Source: an uncultured Helicobacteraceae bacterium
Lineage (GTDB): Bacteria > Campylobacterota > Campylobacteria > Campylobacterales > Helicobacteraceae
Direction: 5' to 3'
Assembly: GCA_947176375.1 (NCBI GenBank)
Contig: CAMWQM010000002.1
Span: forward strand, 107,660-171,659
DNA: 64,000 nucleotides
A program made the translations under genes and the position numbers. Positions 36,097 to 44,953 of the stretch are shown piece after piece (the stretch's first letter is position 1; each line of letters begins with the position of its first letter). Below the pieces are notes generated by a model. It ran no database searches and was not told where the DNA came from. It worked only from the letters and a program-made list of their open reading frames with translations.

Positions 36097-36959
36097 AAGA
36101 TTTTATCCAAGATAATAAATATTAAAAATACGAATCCTAAATATCCATTTGTTTGAAAAAAGGCTTTTGGAATGTTTAAAAAATCTTTATTTACCAAATA
36201 ATGCTCATAAATTAGCATACATATTGCACCTACAAGTCCTATATACGCATAGATTCCACCATTGCTATAAATTACAAATAAAGTCCAAAAAATGCAAGTT
36301 ATAATATGTGAGATGCGAGAAATTATCAAAGTATTTTTTGCTCCATAGATTGCAGGAATTGAGAAAAGTTTTTTTTCTTTATCAAAATCAATATCCTGCA
36401 AAGAATAAAGCAAGTCGAATCCAGCAACCCAAAACAGCACCCCAAACGATAAAAACACACTCCAAAGCGGAATCTCCCCACTAACTGCAATCACTCCAGC
36501 CATAGGTGCAAGTGAAAGCGAGATTCCAAGCACAAAATGTGCTAACGAGCTAAAGCGTTTAAAATAAGAGTAGATTCCAAGCACAAATAAAAATGGAAGA
36601 GACAAGCTAAAGGCAAGAGAATTAATTAAATATGAAATAAATATGAATAAAACTGCATTAAAAACTATAAACATTAAAATCATATTAGGCGAGATTCTAC
36701 CATCTACACTAGGGCGATTTTTTGTCCTAGGATTATCTTTGTCAAATTTCATATCGCAGTAACGATTGAATGCCATTGCAAAATTTCTAGCACTAATTAG
36801 CGCCAAGGCACAAAGCAAAAGTAGTTTCAAACCCCACCAATCATAATTTTCAAATGCCCCAATAGCCACAATCATAGCAATTAGCATAAATGATGATGAA
36901 AAAATTGTATGCTCAAATGCAACTAATTCGCTAAAATCTTTAATTTTTTTAATCATCAT
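36093..36959 (-). CDS. UbiA-type prenyltransferase (menaquinone pathway)
   Basis: This 288-residue membrane protein with about eight helices has the two aspartate motifs of UbiA enzymes: NRYCDMKFDKDNPRTKNRP (about residues 66-84) and DLLYSLQDIDFDKEKK (about 180-195). In Helicobacter and Campylobacter, which make menaquinone by the futalosine route, the homologue (MqnP) prenylates the naphthoate precursor. That specific role is inferred from the lineage. It overlaps the next two genes and lies in one block with the DUF502 protein and ComEC. Confidence 0.88.
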   Translation of the reverse strand: MMIKKIKDFSELVAFEHTIFSSSFMLIAMIVAIGAFENYDWWGLKLLLLCALALISARNFAMAFNRYCDMKFDKDNPRTKNRPSVDGRISPNMILMFIVFNAVLFIFISYLINSLAFSLSLPFLFVLGIYSYFKRFSSLAHFVLGISLSLAPMAGVIAVSGEIPLWSVFLSFGVLFWVAGFDLLYSLQDIDFDKEKKLFSIPAIYGAKNTLIISRISHIITCIFWTLFVIYSNGGIYAYIGLVGAICMLIYEHYLVNKDFLNIPKAFFQTNGYLGFVFLIFIILDKIL

Positions 36960-37498
36960 TTTAATCCTAAAGACACGAGTTTTTTAAATCCATTTGCCAC
37001 ACTTAAATCACTTTTCTCAACGCTATCTTTTTTGGCATTGATTAAAAAGCCAGATGTCGGATTTGGTGTAGTTGGGACAAAAACCCAATAAGAATCTTCC
37101 AATTCCTTTGTAACAAAGCCCATAGTTTTATATTCACCAATTTTCACAAATACAACGCCAAGATAATTTTCTGTTTTTTTGCCTGAAAATAAATTGATAG
37201 CTTCTTTTATCGTTGAGTAAATTGGTGATAGAAGTGGGATCTTACCTATTAGCATTTCTGCTAATTTTAGGAAAATCGCTTCTTTGTTTTTATCCACAAT
37301 ATAGCCAAGTGCAAGTAAAAAAATTATCATCAAAGTAAAGATTACGATCGTTGAGATTATATTTTGTTGTGTTATTGAAAAAATCGAAAATGTGATAGAT
37401 GAAATTGCCTGATATATTATGCTTACAATCCAAATTAAAACAATTATAGGCAATATAGCTAATAATCCCTTTAATATATACGATACGAATGATTTCAT
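36956..37498 (-). CDS. DUF502 membrane protein
   Basis: The protein has two N-terminal membrane helices (about residues 7-30 and 44-70) and then the typical DUF502 blocks: GKIPLLSPIYSTIKEAINLF, GVVFVKIGEYKTMGFVT and VFVPTTPNPTSGFLI, ending in the V-S-L-G motif. Length 180. The function is unknown; relatives occur in most Gram-negative bacteria and chloroplasts. The start overlaps the comEC stop (ATGA). Confidence 0.88.
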   Translation of the reverse strand: MKSFVSYILKGLLAILPIIVLIWIVSIIYQAISSITFSIFSITQQNIISTIVIFTLMIIFLLALGYIVDKNKEAIFLKLAEMLIGKIPLLSPIYSTIKEAINLFSGKKTENYLGVVFVKIGEYKTMGFVTKELEDSYWVFVPTTPNPTSGFLINAKKDSVEKSDLSVANGFKKLVSLGLK

Positions 37499-38805
37499 AA
37501 GATTCCCCTTGAGATTCCATATAAAAAATATAAAAATGATAAAAAGACAATGAAATAATAAGCAAATTTATTAAAAATTGCCATAAATGAAATGCAAATA
37601 AAAATAACTAAAAGCCAAAATGGAGTTTTAATCTCTACAATAGCAAAGTCATAATTTGCAACAAAAAATATAAAACTATCAAATATCCCGCCAAATCCAA
37701 TGATATGCAGGACTAAAACTAATGGATAAAAAATTACAAAAGCAAGGGTGATTAGTGGAGAAAGCACCGCCCACAAGCTAAAACTATAAAAAGTATAATG
37801 CGAGATTAAAAACATATTTAGAAAAATTATTATGTTTAAAAGCAGAATGTAGGCAAGTTTATTTTTAATATGAATATATTTTAAAAATAAATAAATATAG
37901 AAGATTCCGCTAACTGAAAGCCAAAATCCAATCGAGAAAAACACCCTAGGAAAAAGTGAAAGTATAAGCAAAATACAAGCAAATAATAACTTAAAACTAA
38001 GCAGTTTTAGCCCACGATATAGCACAAAAAAAGAAAATGCAAACATTACAAATGAACGCAAAAAACTAGGAGAGAATGAAATCACATTCAAATATACAAA
38101 ACTAAAACTTAAGATTATAAATTGTAAGTCGTAAAACTCATTGCGATAGGTGAAATATCGCCTTTGAAAATATTTATAAAATGGTGAGAGTATAAAATAT
38201 ATTACAAACGCTAAGATTCCAAGGTGGAATCCGCTTATTGCAAAAATATGTGCGATATTTAGTGCATTTGCGGAATCTCGTAGACTTTGAGGCATAGGAG
38301 TGGCTAGAAAAAGCCCTTGATACATTTTAGAGGCAAGATTTGAACTAAATTCATCAAATTTATCACTAAATTCATTGCTGTGTTGGGAATCTATATAATC
38401 AATAATTCCACCTCTAAAATCTTTTTTATTTAAAAGTGAAATAGCATAACTTACAACAAAACAGCTTTTTAGATATTCCTTAAAGCCACAATCCTTTCCC
38501 AAAGTTCCATAAATATTAATATATCTGCCTCGTAAATCTTTCAAATCATCTTTTGAAGTAGTGTAGAAAGTCCCTCCATTCTCACCTTTTAGCTTTAGGA
38601 CATAGTAATTTTTATCTATCTTTTTGTATTGAAGTAATACCTTTGCATTGAGGCTAATTGTTTTATTTTCCTTAATCTCCTTGTAATTTGAGTATTCCAT
38701 AAATAATGAAATACAAAATATAAGCCAACAAATAGCAATAAAAATAACCCAATCGCTTTTCTTATCAAATAATTCCACTTCAAAATGCGATTGAATAGTT
38801 TTCAT
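37495..38805 (-). CDS. comEC: ComEC/Rec2-family DNA uptake channel (short form)
   Basis: ComEC forms the inner-membrane pore for single-stranded DNA during natural transformation. The 436-residue protein has an N-terminal OB-like part after the first helix and then the competence domain with the family motif AHIFAISGFHLGILAFVIYF (about residues 187-206) and about eight to ten further helices. The C-terminal metallo-beta-lactamase domain of longer ComEC proteins is absent, as in H. pylori ComE3. This implies natural competence, which is relevant to the repeated heptamer described among the findings. It is transcribed with the DUF502 and prenyltransferase genes. Confidence 0.9.
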   Translation of the reverse strand: MKTIQSHFEVELFDKKSDWVIFIAICWLIFCISLFMEYSNYKEIKENKTISLNAKVLLQYKKIDKNYYVLKLKGENGGTFYTTSKDDLKDLRGRYINIYGTLGKDCGFKEYLKSCFVVSYAISLLNKKDFRGGIIDYIDSQHSNEFSDKFDEFSSNLASKMYQGLFLATPMPQSLRDSANALNIAHIFAISGFHLGILAFVIYFILSPFYKYFQRRYFTYRNEFYDLQFIILSFSFVYLNVISFSPSFLRSFVMFAFSFFVLYRGLKLLSFKLLFACILLILSLFPRVFFSIGFWLSVSGIFYIYLFLKYIHIKNKLAYILLLNIIIFLNMFLISHYTFYSFSLWAVLSPLITLAFVIFYPLVLVLHIIGFGGIFDSFIFFVANYDFAIVEIKTPFWLLVIFICISFMAIFNKFAYYFIVFLSFLYFLYGISRGIL

Positions 38806-38836
38806 AAAATATGCTTAAATGGGGATTTATAAAATT

Positions 38837-40927
38837 CTAGGCTTTTAGAATCCGCATAGAATTAAATAAAGCTATCAAAGCCACGCCTATATCGCCAAAA
38901 ACAGCTTCCCACATACTAGCTATACCAAATAATCCAAGGATTATAAATAGCACTTTCACGCCCAAAGCAAAAATAATATTTTGCCAAATAATATTTTTAG
39001 TCTTTTTGGCAATTTTAATCGTCTTGCAAAGCGATTTAATTGAATCATTTATAATTAAAACATCAGCGCTTTCTTTGCTAACATCACTTCCTAGACTTCC
39101 CATACTAACTCCCACATCAGCTAAGGCAATACTAGGAGCATCATTTATTCCATCACCCACAAATACACTTTTCCCACTAGAATTATTTTTTATCTCTCTA
39201 AAATGCTCTACTTTTTCCTCTGGTAAAAGATTATATTTTACACTATCAAGTCCAAGTTCTTTTGCGATGTTAGAGGCGGCAAATTCATTATCGCCTGTTA
39301 GCATTACTAGATTCTTCACTCCAAGATTTCTTAAGCCCTCTATTGCCTCTAATGTATCATCTTTTAGCTCATCAGCAATTATAATATATCCTGCATATTT
39401 GCCATTTACAGCAATATGTGCGACAGTTCCATTCACACTGCAAGTATTATGCTCTATATCATATTTATGTAGAATCTTATCATTCCCAACGATTATATTT
39501 TCAAAATTACAAGTCGTTTTTATCCCAAGTCCACTTAAAGATTCAAAATTTTTAGCATTGCATTTATGCTCAAAATTTAACTTTTTATATTCTTCTTTTA
39601 TCGCAGAGGCTATTGGGTGATTTGAAAAAACTTCCGCGCAATGTGCGTATTGTAACACTTCCTCTTTGCTAAAGCCATTTTGTGGCACAATCTCAACTAC
39701 CTTAAAAACCCCTTTAGTTAGCGTCCCTGTTTTATCAAATGCGATGCTTTCTACATCACTTAATGCTTCCAAAAATGACGCACCTTTAATCAAAATATAA
39801 TTTTTAGACGCACTTCCAATCCCACCAAAATACGCAAGCGGCACAGAAATCACCAAAGCACAAGGACAACTAACCATTAGCATAACCAAAGCCCGATAAA
39901 TCCACTCGCTAAACTCACCAAATCCAAGTGCTGGAGGAATAATTGCGATACAAAGTGCTATGAAAAACACAATAGGAGTGTAGATTTTAGCAAACTTAGT
40001 GATAAAACTCTCTGTATTTGCTTTATTTGCAGTCGCATTCTGCACTAAATCTATAACTTTTGCAATGCTAGAATCTTCATATAATTTAGTCGTTTTTACC
40101 TCTAAGATTCCATTTAGATTAAGACTTCCGCCTAGAACTTTGGAATGCAGTTTTGAATTTTTTGGGATAGATTCGCCTGTTAGCGATTTTGTATCAATTA
40201 AGCTCTCTCCCTCCACCACCACGCCATCTATTGGAATCTTCTCACCTGGCTTTACTAGCACAATATCATCTATTTTTAAATCTTGCGGGGCAATATCAAT
40301 AATCTTAGAATCTTTTTTTAGATGTGCAATATTTGGGGCAATTTGCAGCAATGATTTGATAGAGCGTTTGGAATTATTAAGTGCTAATTCTTGAAAAAAC
40401 TCACCTGTTTTGAAAAACAACATAACAGCAACAGCTTCTTCATATGAGCCTATTAGAAATGCCGCAATTGTAGCCATACTCATTAAAGAATTTTCATTAA
40501 AAAAATCCTTTTTTGTAATACTTTCTAGTGCAGAGCATATTATCTCTCTTCCACTTATTGCATAGATTATAATTAGAGTAAAAATGGCAATATTTTGCAT
40601 AATAATATTTTCGCTCAAATGGATTATTGCTATGCAAATTAGAAAAATCACAATCAAGATTGATAGAATTGAAAGCTCTTTTTTTACACTAAAATTGCTT
40701 TCCTCTTTATCTTCTTTTTTAGATAGCTTTGCTTTAGGCTCAATGCTTTCAACTTTCTTTTTAATAATGCTAAAAATATCATCTCCAAAATCTCCTGAAA
40801 TCTCAAGCAAACCTGTAGCAAAGGATAAAGACACATTTCTAATATTTGGAATCTTTTTAATAGAATCTTCTATTTTAGAAGCACAAGAGGCACAACTAAT
40901 ACCTTTGATATAAAATCTTTCTTTCAT
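38837..40927 (-). CDS. cadA: Heavy-metal P1B-type ATPase, CadA/ZntA-like
   Basis: This exporter has one N-terminal metal-binding domain (ISCASCASKIE, C12 and C15), the transmembrane CPC motif in MVSCPCALVISVPLAYFGG, the phosphorylation site DKTGTLTKG, HP in SNHPIASAI and the hinge GDGINDAPSIALADVG. The CPC followed by S-V-P-L-A-Y-F-G-G marks the Zn/Cd/Co (CadA) group rather than the Cu group. In H. pylori CadA exports cadmium, zinc and cobalt. The 696-residue gene is divergent from an RcnR-type regulator, which probably controls it. Confidence 0.92.
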   Translation of the reverse strand: MKERFYIKGISCASCASKIEDSIKKIPNIRNVSLSFATGLLEISGDFGDDIFSIIKKKVESIEPKAKLSKKEDKEESNFSVKKELSILSILIVIFLICIAIIHLSENIIMQNIAIFTLIIIYAISGREIICSALESITKKDFFNENSLMSMATIAAFLIGSYEEAVAVMLFFKTGEFFQELALNNSKRSIKSLLQIAPNIAHLKKDSKIIDIAPQDLKIDDIVLVKPGEKIPIDGVVVEGESLIDTKSLTGESIPKNSKLHSKVLGGSLNLNGILEVKTTKLYEDSSIAKVIDLVQNATANKANTESFITKFAKIYTPIVFFIALCIAIIPPALGFGEFSEWIYRALVMLMVSCPCALVISVPLAYFGGIGSASKNYILIKGASFLEALSDVESIAFDKTGTLTKGVFKVVEIVPQNGFSKEEVLQYAHCAEVFSNHPIASAIKEEYKKLNFEHKCNAKNFESLSGLGIKTTCNFENIIVGNDKILHKYDIEHNTCSVNGTVAHIAVNGKYAGYIIIADELKDDTLEAIEGLRNLGVKNLVMLTGDNEFAASNIAKELGLDSVKYNLLPEEKVEHFREIKNNSSGKSVFVGDGINDAPSIALADVGVSMGSLGSDVSKESADVLIINDSIKSLCKTIKIAKKTKNIIWQNIIFALGVKVLFIILGLFGIASMWEAVFGDIGVALIALFNSMRILKA

Positions 40928-41044
40928 TATTATTCCTTTAATAGATTCGCAATTATTGCGATAAATTTATTTTATAAAACATTTTGATTTATAAATTTTT
41001 AATACTATACTAGAGTATATATTAAATGAAAATTAAGTGATAAA

Positions 41045-41068
41045 AATTTTATCAAATTTGATAAAATT
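41045..41068. promoter_or_regulatory. Perfect 24-bp palindrome between cadA and the regulator gene
   Basis: AATTTTATCAAA followed by TTTGATAAAATT is an exact palindrome in the 177-nt divergent promoter region. It could be an operator for a dimeric regulator or a cruciform/hairpin. It is 23 nt before the G9 tract that precedes the regulator start. Confidence 0.55.
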
Positions 41069-41091
41069 AAAAAATTATTTTTAGTATTTAA

Positions 41092-41100
41092 GGGGGGGGG
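41092..41100 (+). promoter_or_regulatory. G9 tract acting as ribosome-binding region (and possible operator) of the regulator gene
   Basis: Nine G residues are followed by TAGA and the ATG at 41105; no other purine-rich ribosome site is present, so the G tract must serve as Shine-Dalgarno. Length changes would alter translation. Known operators of RcnR/FrmR/InrS-type regulators also contain a G/C tract with short flanking repeats, so the tract could equally be where the protein binds its own gene. Confidence 0.6.
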
Positions 41101-41104
41101 TAGA

Positions 41105-41377
41105 ATGGCTCACATTATCGCCAACAAAGACAAGGTTTTGCTTCGTATTAAAAAAATCAAAGGGCAGTTAAGCAGTGTAGAAAAAGCTTTAGAAAAAGAG
41201 GTTGATTGCTTTAAAATTTTGCAGCAAATTAGCGCTTCAAGAGGTGCTATACAATCTTTGATGAATGAGATTTTGCAAGTGCATATCAAAGAACATCTAG
41301 GAAATGAAATGAGTAGCACCCAGAGGGAGCAAGAAATCAATAATCTAATAGCTATTTTAAAAACATATCTAAAATGA
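41105..41377 (+). CDS. CsoR/RcnR-family metal-responsive repressor with the RcnR ligand set
   Basis: The 90-residue all-helical protein (DUF156 family) carries H3, C35, H60 and H64. This is the ligand set of E. coli RcnR (Ni/Co sensor) and differs from FrmR, which has glutamate at 64, and from CsoR, which has a second cysteine. The RIKKIKGQLSSVEKALE and QQISASRGAIQSLMNEIL helices are characteristic of the family. The gene is divergent from the CadA-type ATPase, so cobalt, nickel or zinc-linked control of export is the simplest model. The symbol is left open because the target metal is not proven. Confidence 0.85.
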   Translation: MAHIIANKDKVLLRIKKIKGQLSSVEKALEKEVDCFKILQQISASRGAIQSLMNEILQVHIKEHLGNEMSSTQREQEINNLIAILKTYLK

Positions 41378-41574
41378 AATTATAAATTCATTTTTAGCCC
41401 TGATAATTTGAATTAATAGAAATATTTTTTTACTTTAAGATTAAAATCAAATTCTAAAAAATGTATTTATGTTTTTTAGAATCTAGAATCAATTTAGTAA
41501 TAAAAATTAGGTAAAAAGTATTTTAGTGAGATTAGCTCATTATTCGTATATGTTGCGCTGTGCTGCAAGTTAGC

Positions 41575-41787
41575 TTAAAAAACAATCCTAGCAATTAGAA
41601 ATGAGATTAATGCTAAAGTGGCACTTTTAAAAGCAGACTTGATATTTTTATTTAAAATTTCTCTAAAGCACAAAAAATTGTAAGCATAAGAAGCAAGCAA
41701 AGGATAGAAATTATCACAAACACACACTCTTTTAGTCACAAAAATAAAAATAGAAAAAATAGATACAAAAACGCTTAAAATGGAACA
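41575..41787 (-). pseudogene. Membrane-protein gene remnant
   Basis: An open frame of 70 codons between two stops on the minus strand reads like the end of a membrane protein (SVFVSIFSIFIFVTKR, FYPLLASYAYNFL, FKSATLALISFLIARIVF, stop). It has no ATG, GTG or TTG start at its beginning, and the upstream sequence is broken by stops in all frames. The codon use is like that of the neighbours. I cannot name the family. Confidence 0.4.
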
Positions 41788-42250
41788 TCAAATTTGTATG
41801 AGAGTTTTTATAGATAATATAGGCTTAAACCAATCTCAATGCTATGCAAAAGCAAAAGTTTAGAATTTAGCAAGTCTTTTAATAATTTTTTACTAGCGTT
41901 AAATAAGATAAAGATAGAAGAAAAGTGCGATAAATAGGCTACAAGGAAAGATATTTAGCAAAATTCACTATATAAATAAACTATAAAATAAAAAATTTAT
42001 TTTTAAAATATTTTTTGCCACAAAGTAAAGCAAATCTCTTTTTGTCAATCTAACCTAATCCCTTATAAATCTATTTTAATTAACCCCCCCCCATATTCCT
42101 TTTAGTTGCTAAAAATTTGAATTATAACAATTTGATTTTAGCCATTAAAAGGATTCTAAAGAGATTCCAAAAAAGCCTTTTAAATGCGCTAGATTCTATT
42201 TATCTGGATTTATTTTTAGATTCTCCTTTTTATTAAATTTGTTTTTTAGC
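41788..42250 (+). other. Gene-free stretch with a C9 tract (42084-42092)
   Basis: No intact gene is seen between the membrane-protein remnant and the glucosyltransferase gene. On the minus strand the tract reads AATATG followed by eight more G, so an ATG leads straight into the G run; with nine G this frame stops at once and with ten it runs eleven codons. It may be what is left of a phase-variable gene. Confidence 0.5.
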
Positions 42251-43858
42251 TTATTTGAATTCACTATATATCCCAAAACTAGGCTTTAGAGTAATTTTGT
42301 AGCATGTATTTACATTATCATTTATTCGCTCAATTTTATGATAATAATTATCCACCAATAAGCTTACTTTCGCTCCATTTTGCACTAATTTAGCACAATT
42401 ATTTTTATTCATATCTGAGAAGATTCCATATTTTGCTAGTAGATATCGCTCAATATAGTTTGTTTGACTAAAACTATTTGGAATTATTCTCTCAATTAGC
42501 GGATAGTGTTTTCTTGAATTTATGATAAATGGGCTTAAACCGCTATTATCATAAATTGGTATATTAAATTTGGAATCTAAATTTAAATCATTGCTCCTTA
42601 AAACATTTGCCAAGTCGTTTGCTACAATTTTTACCCTAAAGCTTTCATATTCATTGTGGTTAATTAAGCTAGTCCCATAGAAATTTGCAAAGACAAATAT
42701 ATGCTCGACTAAAATGAGACTTAAGAAATATGATAGGATTTTTGCCCTCTTTGGCTTTAATGTGATTGAATTAAGCGCTAAAATCGTAATCAAAATGCCA
42801 AAGCCAATAAATGCCCTAGAAAAAAATAAAGGCATAATCAAAAAAATATATATCCCAAAGGCAAAGATTAACATTAAAGCTAGTGAAAGGATATTTAGGC
42901 TAAAAGAGGCAAAAGTGTTCAATTTAGAATCTAGCGTATTTTTTATCACAAAAATTAAGCCAAAGGCAAGCATTAGTTGGAAAAGTGCTGTTGGATAAAA
43001 ATCCAAAAATATAATTTCATAATATTTATAAAGATGCTTTGCAGTGCCAATGATTAGATATTGTATTGGCAACATCTCATTGCTCGCATAAGTATGGATA
43101 TTCTTATAAACGCTAAAAATAAAGATAATGCAAGCAGAAATATAAGACAATGCAGTGCTATAAAATAGGCTAAAGGCACTAAAACATCCCATCTTTGCCT
43201 TTGATTGTAGAATCTTATTTATTAGAAATATGCTTAAGATTATGTAAATTCCATTGCTGGCTTGATATGTAGTAAGGACACAAAATAGGCAAATAATAGA
43301 AATTGCAAAAAAGCTAATTTTGCTTAAGCGTAAAAAGGCAAATGGCAAAATCGCACACAATACGCTCAAAGCCATAAATGGGCTATCAAATTTATATGAA
43401 AGGTTTTCTAAAAAATATGGGAATAGCCCTACACAAGAGCTTGTAATGATTGCGACTTTGGAATCTAGCAGTCTTTTATCAATTATTTTAAGCAAAATAA
43501 GCGAAGAGAGACTTAAAAATAAAAAGCTAACTAAAAGGCTATAAGGAAAAATAGGCACTAAAAAGTTTGTATTTACTTGCAAAATCCCGCTAAATGCTCC
43601 TGCTAAATATCTACTCCAAACATCAAAGCCAAAGATTCCACTAAAAGTTCTATCGTTATCATCAATAAAATTAAAATTAGCAAGTAGGAGTGACCCCCCC
43701 CCAATGATGTAAATTATAAAAATAAAGCCAAGATTCCCCTTATTCTTGCGATAAAAATATCTAACTATGGCTAGAAATTTTAAATAATCGCATTTTATTT
43801 GCTTCTCAAAATAGTAATTTAAATGGAATCTAAAGTTCTTAAGTGCTGTTTTAATCAT
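42251..43858 (-). CDS. Polytopic GtrII-like glucosyltransferase, phase-variable by a G9 tract
   Basis: The 535-residue protein has about ten to twelve hydrophobic helices and a periplasmic C-terminal domain (about residues 400-535). It follows gtrB at a distance of 75 nt, and the combination fits the serotype-converting glucosyltransferases (Glucos_trans_II/GtrII type) that add glucose from a lipid carrier to surface polysaccharide in the periplasm. A G9 tract encodes three glycines (residues 53-55 in YIIGGGSLLL). Nine G keep the frame open; gain or loss of one G truncates the protein after about 60-70 residues. The acceptor (O-antigen, lipo-oligosaccharide or other) is unknown. Confidence 0.75.
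   Translation of the reverse strand: MIKTALKNFRFHLNYYFEKQIKCDYLKFLAIVRYFYRKNKGNLGFIFIIYIIGGGSLLLANFNFIDDNDRTFSGIFGFDVWSRYLAGAFSGILQVNTNFLVPIFPYSLLVSFLFLSLSSLILLKIIDKRLLDSKVAIITSSCVGLFPYFLENLSYKFDSPFMALSVLCAILPFAFLRLSKISFFAISIICLFCVLTTYQASNGIYIILSIFLINKILQSKAKMGCFSAFSLFYSTALSYISACIIFIFSVYKNIHTYASNEMLPIQYLIIGTAKHLYKYYEIIFLDFYPTALFQLMLAFGLIFVIKNTLDSKLNTFASFSLNILSLALMLIFAFGIYIFLIMPLFFSRAFIGFGILITILALNSITLKPKRAKILSYFLSLILVEHIFVFANFYGTSLINHNEYESFRVKIVANDLANVLRSNDLNLDSKFNIPIYDNSGLSPFIINSRKHYPLIERIIPNSFSQTNYIERYLLAKYGIFSDMNKNNCAKLVQNGAKVSLLVDNYYHKIERINDNVNTCYKITLKPSFGIYSEFK
43694..43702 (-). repeat. G9 contingency tract inside the GtrII-like gene (C9 on the plus strand)
   Basis: The tract lies in frame at codons 53-55 of the glucosyltransferase gene, early enough that a one-base change would abolish the product. 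In the window the gene is in the ON state. Confidence 0.85.
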
Positions 43859-43933
43859 ATTAATCTCAATTTTTTTGTATGCAAATTTGCAATCTTAATT
43901 CTAGTATTGCTAATGTGTTTTAAATTTAGCATT

Positions 43934-44878
43934 TTAGTCCTCATATTCAATGAAGTAATGAGGGCGATTTTTTCCCTGCTCGTAGATTCTAGCGATGTAT
44001 TCGCCAATAATTCCTAGCATAATAATCTGCAATCCGCCAAAAAATGAAATAAGCACGATTGTGCTAGGATAGCCTTTCACAGGATTACCAAAAATTAACG
44101 TTGATATAATGATATAAAAACCATAAATGCTAGAAATTAGAAAAATTAAAAAGCCAATTATAGTGATGATTTTTAGTGGAGCAGTTGAAAAGCTAATAAT
44201 TCCTTCAATCCCATAAGAAAATAAATTCATAAAACTCCATTTAGAAACTCCCTGTGTACGGCTTATATACTCGTATTCTAAATATCGTTTTTCGTATCCT
44301 ACAAATTCAAAAATAGCTTTTGAAAAGCGATGATATTCATTCATTTGGATAATAGATTCCACTACTTCCCTACTCATAAGGCGAAAATCCCTCACTCCAG
44401 AGACAAGCCTCACTTTTGAAATAGCATTATTTAGCCTATAAAAAAGATTTGAAAGATACGCCCGAATCTTGCTTTCTCCAGCTCTATTTTTTCTCTTTGC
44501 AATTATCATTTTGATTTTGCCATTATTTTCTTCATAGATTTTTAGCATTTCAAATAACAGGCTAGGTGGGTCTTGTAAATCGCAGTCCATAATCGTAACT
44601 AGATTTTTTTTGGAAGCTTTTAGTCCAGCTAGCATAGCAGATTCCTTCCCAAAATTACGTGAAAATTTAATTAGCCTAACCTTACTATCTATTTTTTGAA
44701 GTTTCTTTACTTCTAAAATGCTAGAATCTTTGCTTCCATCATCTACAAAAATTATTTCATAATCAAGCTTTTTTATATCATCATTTTGATTGATTAGAGT
44801 TTCGTAGAATTTTTGAATATTCTCCTCTTCATTGTAGCAAGGCACTATTATACTTAAAGATTCTGCTTTAGATTCCAT
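43934..44878 (-). CDS. gtrB: GtrB-type undecaprenyl-phosphate glucosyltransferase
   Basis: This family-2 glycosyltransferase is of the dolichol-phosphate-mannose-synthase type. It has SIIVPCYNEEENIQKFYE at the N-terminus, IIFVDDGSKDSS, the acidic metal motif TIMDCDLQDPPSL, and RLMSREVVESII. The C-terminal part has two membrane helices (about residues 225-250 and 265-290), as in GtrB, which loads glucose on undecaprenyl phosphate at the cytoplasmic face. The 314 residues fit. It is followed by the GtrII-like gene, which would use the lipid-linked sugar in the periplasm; no separate gtrA flippase is seen. Confidence 0.87.
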   Translation of the reverse strand: MESKAESLSIIVPCYNEEENIQKFYETLINQNDDIKKLDYEIIFVDDGSKDSSILEVKKLQKIDSKVRLIKFSRNFGKESAMLAGLKASKKNLVTIMDCDLQDPPSLLFEMLKIYEENNGKIKMIIAKRKNRAGESKIRAYLSNLFYRLNNAISKVRLVSGVRDFRLMSREVVESIIQMNEYHRFSKAIFEFVGYEKRYLEYEYISRTQGVSKWSFMNLFSYGIEGIISFSTAPLKIITIIGFLIFLISSIYGFYIIISTLIFGNPVKGYPSTIVLISFFGGLQIIMLGIIGEYIARIYEQGKNRPHYFIEYED

Positions 44879-44953
44879 TTAGATTCCTAATTTTCCAAAT
44901 TTTAGATAACCTAAAATGACTAGTATTATAAAAATTAGCAAGGATATTAGCCA

